The notes under the pieces were generated by a model. That model searched no databases, was not told where the DNA came from, and was given only the letters and a program-made list of their open reading frames with translations. This document shows positions 8,910 to 17,053 of a DNA stretch of 64,000 nt, one piece after another. A program made the translations under genes and the position numbers. Position 1 is the stretch's first letter. The number at the start of each line of letters is the position of its first letter. Source of the DNA: Balneola sp. EhC07 (GTDB taxonomy: Bacteria > Bacteroidota > Rhodothermia > Balneolales > Balneolaceae); assembly GCF_001650905.1 (NCBI RefSeq), contig NZ_LXYG01000016.1:1-64000 (forward strand), given 5' to 3'.

Positions 8910-9710
8910 TTATTGCTTTTTCTCGGTTTTCAAACGCTCATTTTCTTTTTTTAATACATCTACTTGCTTCTGAATGTCAATCATATGAAGTGTGAGTTCT
9001 TCTATCTTTTTCAAGAGTATCATATTCATTTCACCTAAGACAATACCATGAGCTTCTAGTTCTGCTGCACTAGGGACTTCCGGCAAGTGTTTGTTGGCTT
9101 TAATGTAAGCTTCCAGTTCTTTAAGAGAAGTAAGGTCGTATTCTTCCTCGAACACATAATCCGGGCCGGGGACATTCAAATCCACAATCACTTCTTCGGA
9201 ATGAATTTTGCCCTTTACCGTTAGTTTTTCGTCGGGGCTAATGGTTCCTATACCAACATTGCCATTGAGGTCTTCACTCAAGATCTTTACCCAATTGGAC
9301 CAACTTCCCGAATAGCTTCCTCTCATATAAATCCCTTCATTAATGGAGCCTTCATATCCATAAGGAATGGCTAATTGTGTAATATTACCATTTCCATCTT
9401 TACTGCTTCCATATTCAAAATTGAAAGGATGAAAAAACATGGCTGTTGTACTTGGAGCATTTAACGCGGTATTTCCGCGAAGTAATGTATGCCCACTACC
9501 GGGTCTGGAATTTGTAATATGGTTCCAATCTAGTGTGCCACTAGTTGTACGCGCTCCAAAACCACCTGTAATAAGGCCATTTACTTCGAGTTTAGTTTGA
9601 GGAGAAGTGGTCCCTATCCCAACATTACCCGAGGTGGGAAAGGTGTTAGTTTGAGCAAAAACAGAAAGTGAGAGAAAAGAAATTCCCAGAAAAATAAGTA
9701 ATGATTTCAT
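8910..9710 (-). CDS. Secreted tail-fibre-like protein
   Basis: The 266-residue protein has a signal peptide (MKSLLIFLGISFLSLSVFAQ) followed by NVGIGTTSP. A middle region of about 110 residues resembles phage tail-fibre knob sequences (HTLLRGNTAL, YEGSINEGIYMRGSYSGSW). A second NVGIGTISP motif leads to the constant C-terminal block (PGPDYVFEEEYDLTSL, ANKHLPEVPSA, GEMNMILLKKIEELTLHM) and a coiled coil. The last 90 or so codons closely match the truncated gene at 1-423 at DNA level, but in inverted orientation. The pair therefore flanks the RHS operon as inverted homologous segments. The gene is divergent from the pseudopilin operon across 70 bases. The precise function is unknown. Confidence 0.75.
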   Translation of the reverse strand: MKSLLIFLGISFLSLSVFAQTNTFPTSGNVGIGTTSPQTKLEVNGLITGGFGARTTSGTLDWNHITNSRPGSGHTLLRGNTALNAPSTTAMFFHPFNFEYGSSKDGNGNITQLAIPYGYEGSINEGIYMRGSYSGSWSNWVKILSEDLNGNVGIGTISPDEKLTVKGKIHSEEVIVDLNVPGPDYVFEEEYDLTSLKELEAYIKANKHLPEVPSAAELEAHGIVLGEMNMILLKKIEELTLHMIDIQKQVDVLKKENERLKTEKKQ

Positions 9711-9780
9711 AATTCAGAGCAGGTTGTTTATAATTAACGGCATAATTCTAATTAACATCTTTTTAAAGTAGAAATCCACT

Positions 9781-11148
9781 GTGCAGCTAATTATTAATAT
9801 TGCAGATGAAGAGGAAGGTTCAGCTTTGATAACGGTTCTCATTATTACTGTTATCATTTCTGTATTAATATTAGGCATTCTTGGTACAGTTTATGTTCAG
9901 ACATCCTTTATTCAAAGAGATATTAACAAGACCAAAGCTTTATATACCGCTGAAGAAGGAGTTTTTCGTTTACTGGACAATGTGGCAAATCGGAAGATTA
10001 CAAAAATTGATACCACCATATATACCCAAGGTAATAGTAGAGTAGAGCTTACTTTAGAACCCTTTGGAGGAATATATAATATCCATTCCAAAACCAGCTA
10101 TGGAGCAAAAAAACTAAATCTGAATGTGATTGTAGGGGAAAAAGCTACTAAAGTTTTTAATAATGCACTGGTAATTGGAGATACAACCTCAGCTTTAAAT
10201 GTAACAGGCTCAACTACTATTAAAGGAGATATCGTTTCAGGTAAAGGAGGGATACAGAAAAGTAGTTTTAAAGGATTTCCCTTTAGTGGAAAGATAGAGG
10301 GGAAAAGCTTTGAAATTGGAAAGGATTTCAACTTTCCGGAATTCGATACACGACTATTTGAAGAGTTTATTAAAGATATGGACGAGTTGTTGCAGAAAAG
10401 AAACCAGCCCTCCATAAAAGTGTTTAGCAGAAAAAAAGATCTTTTTAGCTGGACATCAACCGGAGACTCAGTTTTTTTTGATAAAAACTTAACTGTTGAA
10501 GCGAACGAAAAACTTAGTATTCCAGCAAATAGAACTCTTTTAATTGATGGAAATCTTATAGTTAACGGAGAGTTAAAGGTAGGAGAATTTTCTAAAATAA
10601 TATCAAACGATTCTGTATTAGTTTCGGGTAAAATAGAGGGTTCTGACTTTATCACCTACGCTGAAAATTTGGTTGAAATTGGAGGGAATTCTGTTGCAAA
10701 AGGCCAATTTCTTTCCTCCGGACGTATCACAGTAAAAGATAACACCTACTTGCAATATCCCAGTGTAATATATACTTCATCAGAGTACTTTGACGGAAAT
10801 GAGCCTGAAGTAATTCTTATATCAGATCAGGCAAAAGTAGATGGCACTTTATTATATCCGATTGAAAACAGTTCTTTCACAAGAGATCTATTCAGAGTAA
10901 AGATTGAAGAAGGTGCGATTGTCAAAGGCGGTGTATATACCTTAAGTCAAACAGAACTAAAAGGTAAGATTCAGGGGACTTTAGCAACTAATCAGCTTTA
11001 TTTTTACGAATCGCCCACCACCTACATAAACTGGCTTAAAGATGTAAGTATTGACGTTGAGGCTCGTCCGGAAAACTATATAGTACCAATCGGTTTTTCT
11101 GATACTACCAGATATGCGATTCTGAACTGGTTAGTGGAGGAGTTATGA
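9781..11148 (+). CDS. PilX-like prepilin-family protein with beta-helical body
   Basis: The 455-residue protein starts at GTG 9781; an in-frame TAG at 9769 leaves no ATG upstream. After a short acidic leader (ADEEEGSALI) comes a hydrophobic helix (about 15-37) and then KALYTAEEG, the PilX_N pattern of minor pilins. The glycine before SALI would be the prepilin peptidase site. The body is rich in short repeats such as TVEANEKLSIP, LLIDGNLIVNGELKVG and VLVSGKIEG, which suggests a bactofilin- or adhesin-like beta-helix. It is the first gene of a four-gene cluster with two pseudopilins and a GspF protein, overlapping the next gene by 4 bases. A tip or minor pilin role is likely; the beta-helix assignment is inferred. 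Confidence 0.65.
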   Translation: MQLIINIADEEEGSALITVLIITVIISVLILGILGTVYVQTSFIQRDINKTKALYTAEEGVFRLLDNVANRKITKIDTTIYTQGNSRVELTLEPFGGIYNIHSKTSYGAKKLNLNVIVGEKATKVFNNALVIGDTTSALNVTGSTTIKGDIVSGKGGIQKSSFKGFPFSGKIEGKSFEIGKDFNFPEFDTRLFEEFIKDMDELLQKRNQPSIKVFSRKKDLFSWTSTGDSVFFDKNLTVEANEKLSIPANRTLLIDGNLIVNGELKVGEFSKIISNDSVLVSGKIEGSDFITYAENLVEIGGNSVAKGQFLSSGRITVKDNTYLQYPSVIYTSSEYFDGNEPEVILISDQAKVDGTLLYPIENSSFTRDLFRVKIEEGAIVKGGVYTLSQTELKGKIQGTLATNQLYFYESPTTYINWLKDVSIDVEARPENYIVPIGFSDTTRYAILNWLVEEL

Positions 11149-11495
11149 ATATTCAGAATGAACATGGTTATAGTTTGGTGGAATCACTCATAGCAATGGC
11201 TATTTTACTAGCAGTGTTAGTACCGGCGGCAATGGCTCTTATATATGTTGGAAGTAATACTATTGCTAAAGATAAGATTGAAAGTTTCAATTATGCGAAA
11301 AACCAAATAGAATATGTAATAGCATATCAGGATAGCAGATCTGGTCTTATTGAGATTGATGAAAAATGGTTGGTTAAAACTAAAGTGGATAGTTCATCAA
11401 ACCTATATACCATTAAAGTAGAAGTATTTAAAAGTGATACCTTATCATTGCCACTTATCAGTTTACAAACAGCAAGGATATGGTACCGAGATTAA
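11145..11495 (+). CDS. Type II/IV pseudopilin (GspI/PilV-like)
   Basis: The 116-residue protein begins with a prepilin leader: a short polar stretch, then GYSLVESLIAMAILLAVLVP with Glu at mature position 5. That is the type III prepilin signal for the PilD/GspO peptidase and inner-membrane insertion. The short globular part is beta-rich, like minor pseudopilins GspI/PilV. It overlaps the upstream gene by ATGA and the next gene by 16 bases, so translation is probably coupled. It would be assembled into a pseudopilus or minor-pilin complex with its neighbours. The exact subfamily cannot be fixed by eye. Confidence 0.75.
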   Translation: MNIQNEHGYSLVESLIAMAILLAVLVPAAMALIYVGSNTIAKDKIESFNYAKNQIEYVIAYQDSRSGLIEIDEKWLVKTKVDSSSNLYTIKVEVFKSDTLSLPLISLQTARIWYRD

Positions 11496-11980
11496 AACAC
11501 AAAGAAGATGGATTTACCGTGGTAGAGGTGCTTATCGCTCTTACTATCTCCACCATTGTATTAGCTTTGGTTTCTTCCATTTTTATTTTCGTTAACCAGC
11601 AGTTTTTAAGAGGGGAATCAAATCTGAAGTTTTATAACAGTGTGCATATTGCTCAAACAAAGTTATATAATGATTTAAGGTATGGGGATGATGTAGTACT
11701 TACTGACACTAGCATTGTCATTGGTTTTAGGAACGATGAAGAGAATATATATACATTAACAAGCGGAAAGCTTTTGCTAAACAATTCGGAATTAAAATCA
11801 GATGGAGTTGATAGTTTATTTCTTCAGAACTTTACTATAGATGAACTTAAAAACATTGTGGAATGGGAACTAGTTCAAGTACAAGATGACAGAAAAACAA
11901 TTCTCAGATCTTCATTGTTTTTACGCAAGCCAAACTTGTGGAATTCTACAAACTCAATGTTATCAAATACGGAGGGTTGA
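11480..11980 (+). CDS. Type II/IV pseudopilin (GspJ/PilW-like)
   Basis: The 166-residue protein has a prepilin leader: a lysine-rich head, then DGFTVVEVLIALTISTIVLA, with the conserved Glu at +5 after the cleavage glycine. The longer C-terminal globular part (FYNSVHIAQTKLYNDLRYGD) fits the GspJ/PilW type of minor pilin. It overlaps the previous pseudopilin gene by 16 bases and is followed by a strong ribosome-binding site for the GspF gene. Together with its neighbours it would form the tip complex of a pilus-like fibre. Confidence 0.7.
   Translation: MVPRLKHKEDGFTVVEVLIALTISTIVLALVSSIFIFVNQQFLRGESNLKFYNSVHIAQTKLYNDLRYGDDVVLTDTSIVIGFRNDEENIYTLTSGKLLLNNSELKSDGVDSLFLQNFTIDELKNIVEWELVQVQDDRKTILRSSLFLRKPNLWNSTNSMLSNTEG
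11971..11976 (+). promoter_or_regulatory. Shine-Dalgarno site fixing a TTG start
   Basis: GGAGGG lies 7 bases before the TTG at 11984 and overlaps the end of the preceding gene. This supports the TTG as the start of the GspF-like gene, where no ATG is available nearby. Confidence 0.7.
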
Positions 11981-11983
11981 AAA

Positions 11984-13108
11984 TTGGCAAAGCTACCACC
12001 GTCTTTACAAAAGGCTTCAAAAAAGAATAAGAAAAGTGGACTTACTACAGAATTTTCACTCCCCTTTTTGAAGGACGTACCCGACAAAGAAGTGATCGAG
12101 TTCACTCGTAATCTTGCGGTAATGCTCAAGGCGAAACTGCCACTGGTAAAGGCGCTGGATACAACCATCAAACAGATCTCTCATTCAAAGTTCAAGACCA
12201 TTGTAGAGGATGTTCGGAAGCAGGTAAAGAAAGGTCAGAGTTTATCGAAAGCTTTTTCAAAACACCCTACGATCTTTGATACCGTTTATATTCAACTTGC
12301 TGAGGTAGGAGAAGTTTCGGGAGTTCTTGATGATATCCTGCTTCGTTTATCTGCTTATCAGGAAAAAGCCCACAAATTAAAGCAACGAGTTCGCATGGCG
12401 CTTGTATATCCATCGATCATTGTAGGAGTAGCCGTTTCAGCGGTGACATTTCTGCTCGTATTTGTTGTTCCGACTTTTGTAGATATGTACCAGGATTTCA
12501 ATGCAGAGCTCCCCGGTCCGACCAAGATCATTTTATCAATTAGCGAATTCTTGACCGGAAATATTCTTTTGATATCAGGAGTATTGATACTTTTAATGTT
12601 TGGATTCAGCTATTTTTCAAAAACACCCAAAGGTGCAAATCTGATTGATCGTGCTAAACTCGGTATCCCTTATTTCGGAGAACTCTATAAAAAAAGCTTA
12701 GTAGGTCAGTTCACCAAAACTTTGGCTACTCTCCTCCAAAGTGGAGTAACACTTTCAGAATCGATGAGAGTTCTTAAGAATTCTTCTACCAATTCTATAC
12801 TTACCTCCGAAGTACAACTAATGTCCAAGGCAATCACGAAAGGAAAGAGCCTAAACAAATCACTGGAAAATAGTGTCATATTTCCAATCATTGTAACCCA
12901 GATGATCAGTGTAGGAGAAGAAACAGCAAGCCTGGATGAAATGCTCAATCAAGTCGCGGATCTGTTTGAAGAAGAAGTGGATATTATGGTTGAAGGATTA
13001 ACCTCAGTTATTGAGCCGGTACTAATTGTATTTATAGGACTGATATTAGGTGCAATAATTGTGGCACTTTACCTGCCTATTTTTGAGCTGGTTAATGTGG
13101 TTGGGTGA
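11984..13108 (+). CDS. GspF/PilC-family inner-membrane platform protein
   Basis: The 374-residue protein starts at TTG behind GGAGGG. It has the two T2SF domains expected of GspF/PilC. The first begins near EVIEFTRNLAVMLKAKLPLV and contains LAEVGEVSGVLDDIL; the second begins near GQFTKTLATLLQSGVTLSES and contains VGEETASLDEML. Each is followed by a membrane segment, and the protein ends in the typical ALYLPIFELVN. It would be the platform that couples the assembly ATPase to pilin extraction. No GspE/PilB ATPase or secretin is in the window, so the rest of the machine must be encoded elsewhere or be absent. The stop abuts the stop of a truncated integrase (13109), so the operon ends at island DNA. 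Confidence 0.88.
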   Translation: MAKLPPSLQKASKKNKKSGLTTEFSLPFLKDVPDKEVIEFTRNLAVMLKAKLPLVKALDTTIKQISHSKFKTIVEDVRKQVKKGQSLSKAFSKHPTIFDTVYIQLAEVGEVSGVLDDILLRLSAYQEKAHKLKQRVRMALVYPSIIVGVAVSAVTFLLVFVVPTFVDMYQDFNAELPGPTKIILSISEFLTGNILLISGVLILLMFGFSYFSKTPKGANLIDRAKLGIPYFGELYKKSLVGQFTKTLATLLQSGVTLSESMRVLKNSSTNSILTSEVQLMSKAITKGKSLNKSLENSVIFPIIVTQMISVGEETASLDEMLNQVADLFEEEVDIMVEGLTSVIEPVLIVFIGLILGAIIVALYLPIFELVNVVG

Positions 13109-13648
13109 TCATTTAAGTTGTCCAATTCTATATATCTTGGCTTTTGCAGGTTGTTTTTCTCCTAAAATGGTATACAATAGATACCCCCAATTCTCCAAAG
13201 CGTTCTTCTTCTCAACCAGATAATCATGCCGGTCGTAAATGGATGTGATTTTACTATCTCCGGCGAGACCTTTATGATTTAGAATTTTTCCTAATACAGT
13301 TCTATTGACTCCATCCTTTGCCATAAAACTTGCTGCGGTTCGGCGTAAATCATGAATGCGGAAGTCGGATACTTCTGATGATTCCCGAACTCTTTTAGCG
13401 GCATGCTGAAGCCAATTAATAGGTCTCCCCTTCTTAGCCGTCGATTCAAACACAAAATCACTTTCTCCATTAATACTTTTCATTCGTTCAAGAATCGATA
13501 ATGCAAAAGAAGACAGCGGAACATAATGCGTACGATTGGCTTTATTTTCTTTAGCCGGGATAATCCATACCCGGTCTTTGACATGATCCCATTTCATTCT
13601 TCTGGTTTCACGAAGTCGCTGACCGATAATGAGGAGCATTTTAAGCAT
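13109..13648 (-). pseudogene. Truncated tyrosine integrase (catalytic domain only)
   Basis: About 179 residues match the C-terminal half of the intact integrase at 17054-18271 almost residue for residue: RVWIIPA.ENKANRTH, IHDLRRTAAS, VLNHKGLAGD or its variant, and SIYDRHDY. The N-terminal arm-binding and core-binding domains are missing. Homology starts at KMLLI.GQRL and an in-frame stop lies directly upstream. The first catalytic motif reads GQRLRETRR instead of GQRLGETRR; HDLR, the second His and the Tyr are still present. It points the same way as the intact copy, so the two form direct repeats of about 530 bases. It is probably the scar of an earlier related element. Confidence 0.85.
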
Positions 13649-13826
13649 CTAATGCTTTGATGAGTCTTGTAGTATTATAAAGATTAAAAGGGGCTCCATT
13701 CAGCTTTTGTGAAAGGGGTATAGCTCCAAAAACGGGACTCCCGCATTTCCTTTTTGACCATTGACCAGACAGAGAGAGCCCGTTGGAGATGCTTTAAAAC
13801 CCCTTCAAAAAAATATAGGAGAAGTT

Positions 13827-13967
13827 ATGGCGGGCATGAGAAAGTTAACCGACAAGGAATATGAATTGATTGAAGCTTGCTTTGTAAAGAAGAGAAATCT
13901 TACCATGGTTTCCATTCAGAGGTGGGCCGGGTATCGAATCAGGGATGTGCTTAGCTGGAAAGATTAG
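13827..13967 (+). pseudogene. Fragment of a second, unrelated phage-type integrase
   Basis: A 46-codon frame starts at ATG 13827 behind AGGAGAAG. It reads MRKLTDKEYELIEACF, then RNLTMVSIQRWAGYRIRDVLSWKD, then stop. The second half resembles the start of the catalytic domain of minimal integrases (RN...I..GYRISEvLSLkv.D), where the Arg of GYR would be catalytic. The remainder of the catalytic domain (HxxR, Tyr) is absent. It could be an inert remnant or a tiny protein; it is the only other trace of mobility between the two larger integrase genes. Confidence 0.4.
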
Positions 13968-13988
13968 GCAAATAACCATAGCTAAGTA

Positions 13989-15608
13989 TTAGTTTTTGTT
14001 TATGCTTAAAAGCAGTTCAAATTTGTTGGTTAGGCTATTTTTCCAGTATTCGAGTTTAACATTATAGGAATACAGACTGTATGCAACAAAGGCTTCGTCA
14101 ACCTCATCTGTGGCATACTTTCTGTAGTCAAATAACTCATCTTCAAGCAGGTCAATAATCTGGCTGTACATTCTATGCACGCTTTGATGACTATTATATT
14201 CCGGAAAATCTACTTCAATAGAGATAATATTCTTTTCCATATCGGTTACGATTCTGGTTTTAATATCATCCTCAAACTGAATAGAACTTAAATATGAATA
14301 GGTGTCTTCTCTGTAATGGTTTAATTCCCCTAAACTCTGAATGACATTCTTATCATTCAACAGAAAAGCATTAAGTATAGAGTTAAAAAACGCAGGGAAT
14401 TCTTGTATGGCATCAGATTCATTAAAACTTAAAAATTTAATACTATCTTGTTCAACCGTCGATGGGTTCCCGTCGCTGAAGAGAACTGAATAAATAGCTT
14501 CTTCAGAAATTAAGCTTGGGTACACTATCCTTGGCATCTCTAAAGGAGTAATACCGAGAAAATCATCCATTACATGCTCATTTTTGCTCCAGGACAGTAT
14601 ACCTTCGATAGTTTTAGATTCACCAGGATCAAGAGAAAACTTATAATGATCTACATTTAATTTTCGGTATGATTCACCTGAGTCAGGGCTTTCTCTACCC
14701 ACTAATGCAATAAACACTTCCATTTCAACATCCAGCTTCCTCTTACCTATATTACTATACGTAAGATCATAAAAGGCATATGGATTTATTGGGTCTGTAT
14801 CAAACGAATGTCTAGTTCCACGGGGTGTAGTTAAAACCAAGTTTGAGGCAATTTTCCTGTCATAATTAACAATTTTCTGTGCCTGACGGTAAGACCACTC
14901 AAGAATGTCATCGCCCTGCTTAATATCAATGAACTCAAATTGAGCATCCATAATACTCTTAAACTTCTGAGGAGTTATTCCCATCTGTTGTGCAGCTAAA
15001 GGATTAGATTTCATATGTTGGTCAAATAAAAAACTAAAGCCATTCATAACTCCAAGCCGTATTGCAAGCATGCGTTCCTTTTTAGAAGGATGTGATGCTA
15101 TGGTGTTCTCTGTTGTTCCCAGTCTAAAAGCTACATTGAATAATTCACGGAAGACTTCAACAGCAAGCTCTGGCTGTGAGAAAAAAGAATTATATAATTC
15201 AGGACTCCTAATAAAGAAAAGCAATCCAGCATTTATTTCAGCCTGAGTTTCAAGAATTTTTCTGGTAATCAGGTCGTCGTTCAACTTCTGTTGATCATTT
15301 TTGTATTTGTAGTATTGAACCTGATGAGCAAATTCATGAGCGAGTATAAAGCGATATAGATAATATTTAACTCTTTGATCATGTGATCCTGTCAATCGAT
15401 CTAATTCCGCAAGCCCCATCTGAATTTTTTGGTCGGGCAAGGACGAGATATTTCCACTACTATTAACATCCATTTTGATCCTATATCCCCATTCATAATT
15501 CATGATATTCAATTCATTATGAAGAAATTCAGAAGTTTGCCAAGAATATGTATTGCTGGTAAAAAAAAGGACTAAAAAAAGTGACGCTATTGAGTCCTTA
15601 TTCTTCAT
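13989..15608 (-). CDS. Secreted HExxH metalloprotease-like protein of unknown family
   Basis: The 539-residue protein has a signal peptide (SIASLFLVLFFTSNTYS). A zincin motif LAHEFAHQVQYY lies at His91-His95, and QAEINAG offers Glu124 as third ligand, the spacing of M48-like or gluzincin peptidases. A second part (about 250-380) looks beta-rich and Ig-like (NPYAFYDLTYSNIGKRKLDV), followed by a helical C-terminal region. I do not recognise the full family. It is the last gene of a three-gene operon (16167-16841, 15598-16170, then this), overlapping its partner by 11 bases. The operon lies between integrase remnants. The role is unknown; extracytoplasmic proteolysis is the simplest inference. 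Confidence 0.6.
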   Translation of the reverse strand: MKNKDSIASLFLVLFFTSNTYSWQTSEFLHNELNIMNYEWGYRIKMDVNSSGNISSLPDQKIQMGLAELDRLTGSHDQRVKYYLYRFILAHEFAHQVQYYKYKNDQQKLNDDLITRKILETQAEINAGLLFFIRSPELYNSFFSQPELAVEVFRELFNVAFRLGTTENTIASHPSKKERMLAIRLGVMNGFSFLFDQHMKSNPLAAQQMGITPQKFKSIMDAQFEFIDIKQGDDILEWSYRQAQKIVNYDRKIASNLVLTTPRGTRHSFDTDPINPYAFYDLTYSNIGKRKLDVEMEVFIALVGRESPDSGESYRKLNVDHYKFSLDPGESKTIEGILSWSKNEHVMDDFLGITPLEMPRIVYPSLISEEAIYSVLFSDGNPSTVEQDSIKFLSFNESDAIQEFPAFFNSILNAFLLNDKNVIQSLGELNHYREDTYSYLSSIQFEDDIKTRIVTDMEKNIISIEVDFPEYNSHQSVHRMYSQIIDLLEDELFDYRKYATDEVDEAFVAYSLYSYNVKLEYWKNSLTNKFELLLSINKN

Positions 15609-16170
15609 TGGAAATATAAATAATGATTGTATTTACGAAGCTGATAATGAAAACAGAAGCAATGCAATAGGATAAAGTAAGGAGAGAGATAAGAGTCCAC
15701 CTATTTCTTGAAATGCTCTCCCTTGTCCAGATGATATTAGTTTTACCTGCAACAAATTTAAGTAGCGTTTCATCGTCTATGTCCGTACCTAAGGCCTCCC
15801 TTCTTTCTTCAATTCCAACCTTATACTCATTGCCAATAACAACAGTGGTCTCGTAATAGGGAAGGGTGCTCGCGCTTCTTTTCCATGAGTAAGAATAAAA
15901 AAAAGTGATTAGTAGCAAAAGAGAAATCACAGAGATTGACAACCAAATTTTTCCATTTCTTAAACGAAATGTGAGGATAAGAATAAAACCAGCTATGACC
16001 GTAGCCATAAAAAAAATAAAGTGCATTTGAGAAGTATTTTCATCTTCTACTCCCCATTCAGGCAAAGGTAAAAAGAAAGATCCTGTAACTGAGGCAATCC
16101 AAGTACCAAAAAGAGTGAGTTGCTTCCAGATTCCTTGTATTGATTCTATCTTTTTCTGAAGTAAATTCAT
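15598..16170 (-). CDS. Four-helix membrane protein of unknown function
   Basis: The 190-residue protein has about four membrane helices: residues ~18-36, ~48-66, ~73-92 and ~158-183. Between helices 3 and 4 lies a soluble loop of about 65 residues with ETTVVIGNEYKVGIEERREA and DDETLLKFVAGKTNIIWT. The start overlaps the upstream gene by 4 bases (16167-16170) and the end overlaps the metalloprotease-like gene by 11 bases, so the three are very probably co-translated. No known family is recognised. Its place between two secreted proteins suggests a membrane anchor or sensor that connects them, which is speculative. Confidence 0.6.
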   Translation of the reverse strand: MNLLQKKIESIQGIWKQLTLFGTWIASVTGSFFLPLPEWGVEDENTSQMHFIFFMATVIAGFILILTFRLRNGKIWLSISVISLLLLITFFYSYSWKRSASTLPYYETTVVIGNEYKVGIEERREALGTDIDDETLLKFVAGKTNIIWTRESISRNRWTLISLLTLSYCIASVFIISFVNTIIIYISNEE

Positions 16171-16841
16171 AGGTTGAAAATGACACTTTCCTCGGGCGTC
16201 TGAAGATTCCCAATTTCAACCATTTCTCTTTTTTGAACAATCTCTCCATCTTTTTCAATCCAGAAGATATAGTAGCCTGGAGCTAAGTTCTTGACTGCAT
16301 CATTAGTTTGATTGGTAAATACAATTTTAGCAGATAAAAGATTTGCGTCCCACATATAATTACATTTGGCATCATATCCTGGGACCAATGCCCCATTTTT
16401 TTTGGTCATCACGGAGACCCTTACCTTTGTCCTGATCATAGAACCGTTTGATAAGGGCGAAGAAGTAGCTTTGATAGCGAAGTCTTTACGGATAAACTGC
16501 ATAGTCAGGATAGCGTGGTTATTACTCCGCCACGACTCTGGGAGGTTTGCCAAAGTATTTTTAGCCTGAACCAGCGAGTTTATAAATTCATCTTCAGATT
16601 CAGAAATAGTATCATCGGAGTCTATTTTTTCAAACAGGTTATTAGTCGCACTAGAGAGTAACAGGAGCTCATCTTTTAACTCACTATTATTCTCGATGGT
16701 GTTTACTTTAAGGATCAATTGCCGAATCGCTCTTTTGGCCTCCAATTCGACTGACTCGAATGAAGTTTGGCCTAAAACTGTCATAGGAAAAAGAAGAAAA
16801 ACCCCAGACATAACCCAAATTTGTATTCGTATAAGTTTCAT
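16167..16841 (-). CDS. Secreted protein of unknown function, first gene of the island operon
   Basis: The 224-residue protein has a signal peptide (VMSGVFLLFPMTVLGQ). A helical segment follows (about 25-110; SVELEAKRAIRQLILKV, ELLLLSSATNNLFEKI). A C-terminal beta domain (about 115-224) shows TKVRVSVMTKKNGALV, then CNYMWDANLLSAKIVFTNQT and LAPGYYIFWIEKDGE, which looks like an Ig/CNA-B-type sandwich. It is the promoter-proximal gene of the three-gene operon. The roughly 210 bases between it and the intact integrase (16842-17053) are AT-rich and hold no gene, so the operon promoter should be there. No function can be assigned. Confidence 0.55.
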   Translation of the reverse strand: MKLIRIQIWVMSGVFLLFPMTVLGQTSFESVELEAKRAIRQLILKVNTIENNSELKDELLLLSSATNNLFEKIDSDDTISESEDEFINSLVQAKNTLANLPESWRSNNHAILTMQFIRKDFAIKATSSPLSNGSMIRTKVRVSVMTKKNGALVPGYDAKCNYMWDANLLSAKIVFTNQTNDAVKNLAPGYYIFWIEKDGEIVQKREMVEIGNLQTPEESVIFNL

Positions 16842-17053
16842 AATGAGTCCTATGCAAGGAAGTATTGCTTTTTATGTGTATTAGCAATAATAAAATAATT
16901 CTTCTGGAAATAACATAATTATTTATTGTTTGCACCGAAGAGCATGAAATAAAGAAATTTATATGTGCACATACCTTGTTTAAAAAATAAATTAGAAGTC
17001 TACTTTCCCAGCACCAATAGTCTAAAGCCTCTTTTTTTCTTAATTAATACATT

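Noticed and set aside
10098-10655. A 185-residue minus-strand gene inside the PilX-like gene
   Set aside because: It is an antisense shadow; the plus strand has the pilin leader, operon overlaps and repeats.
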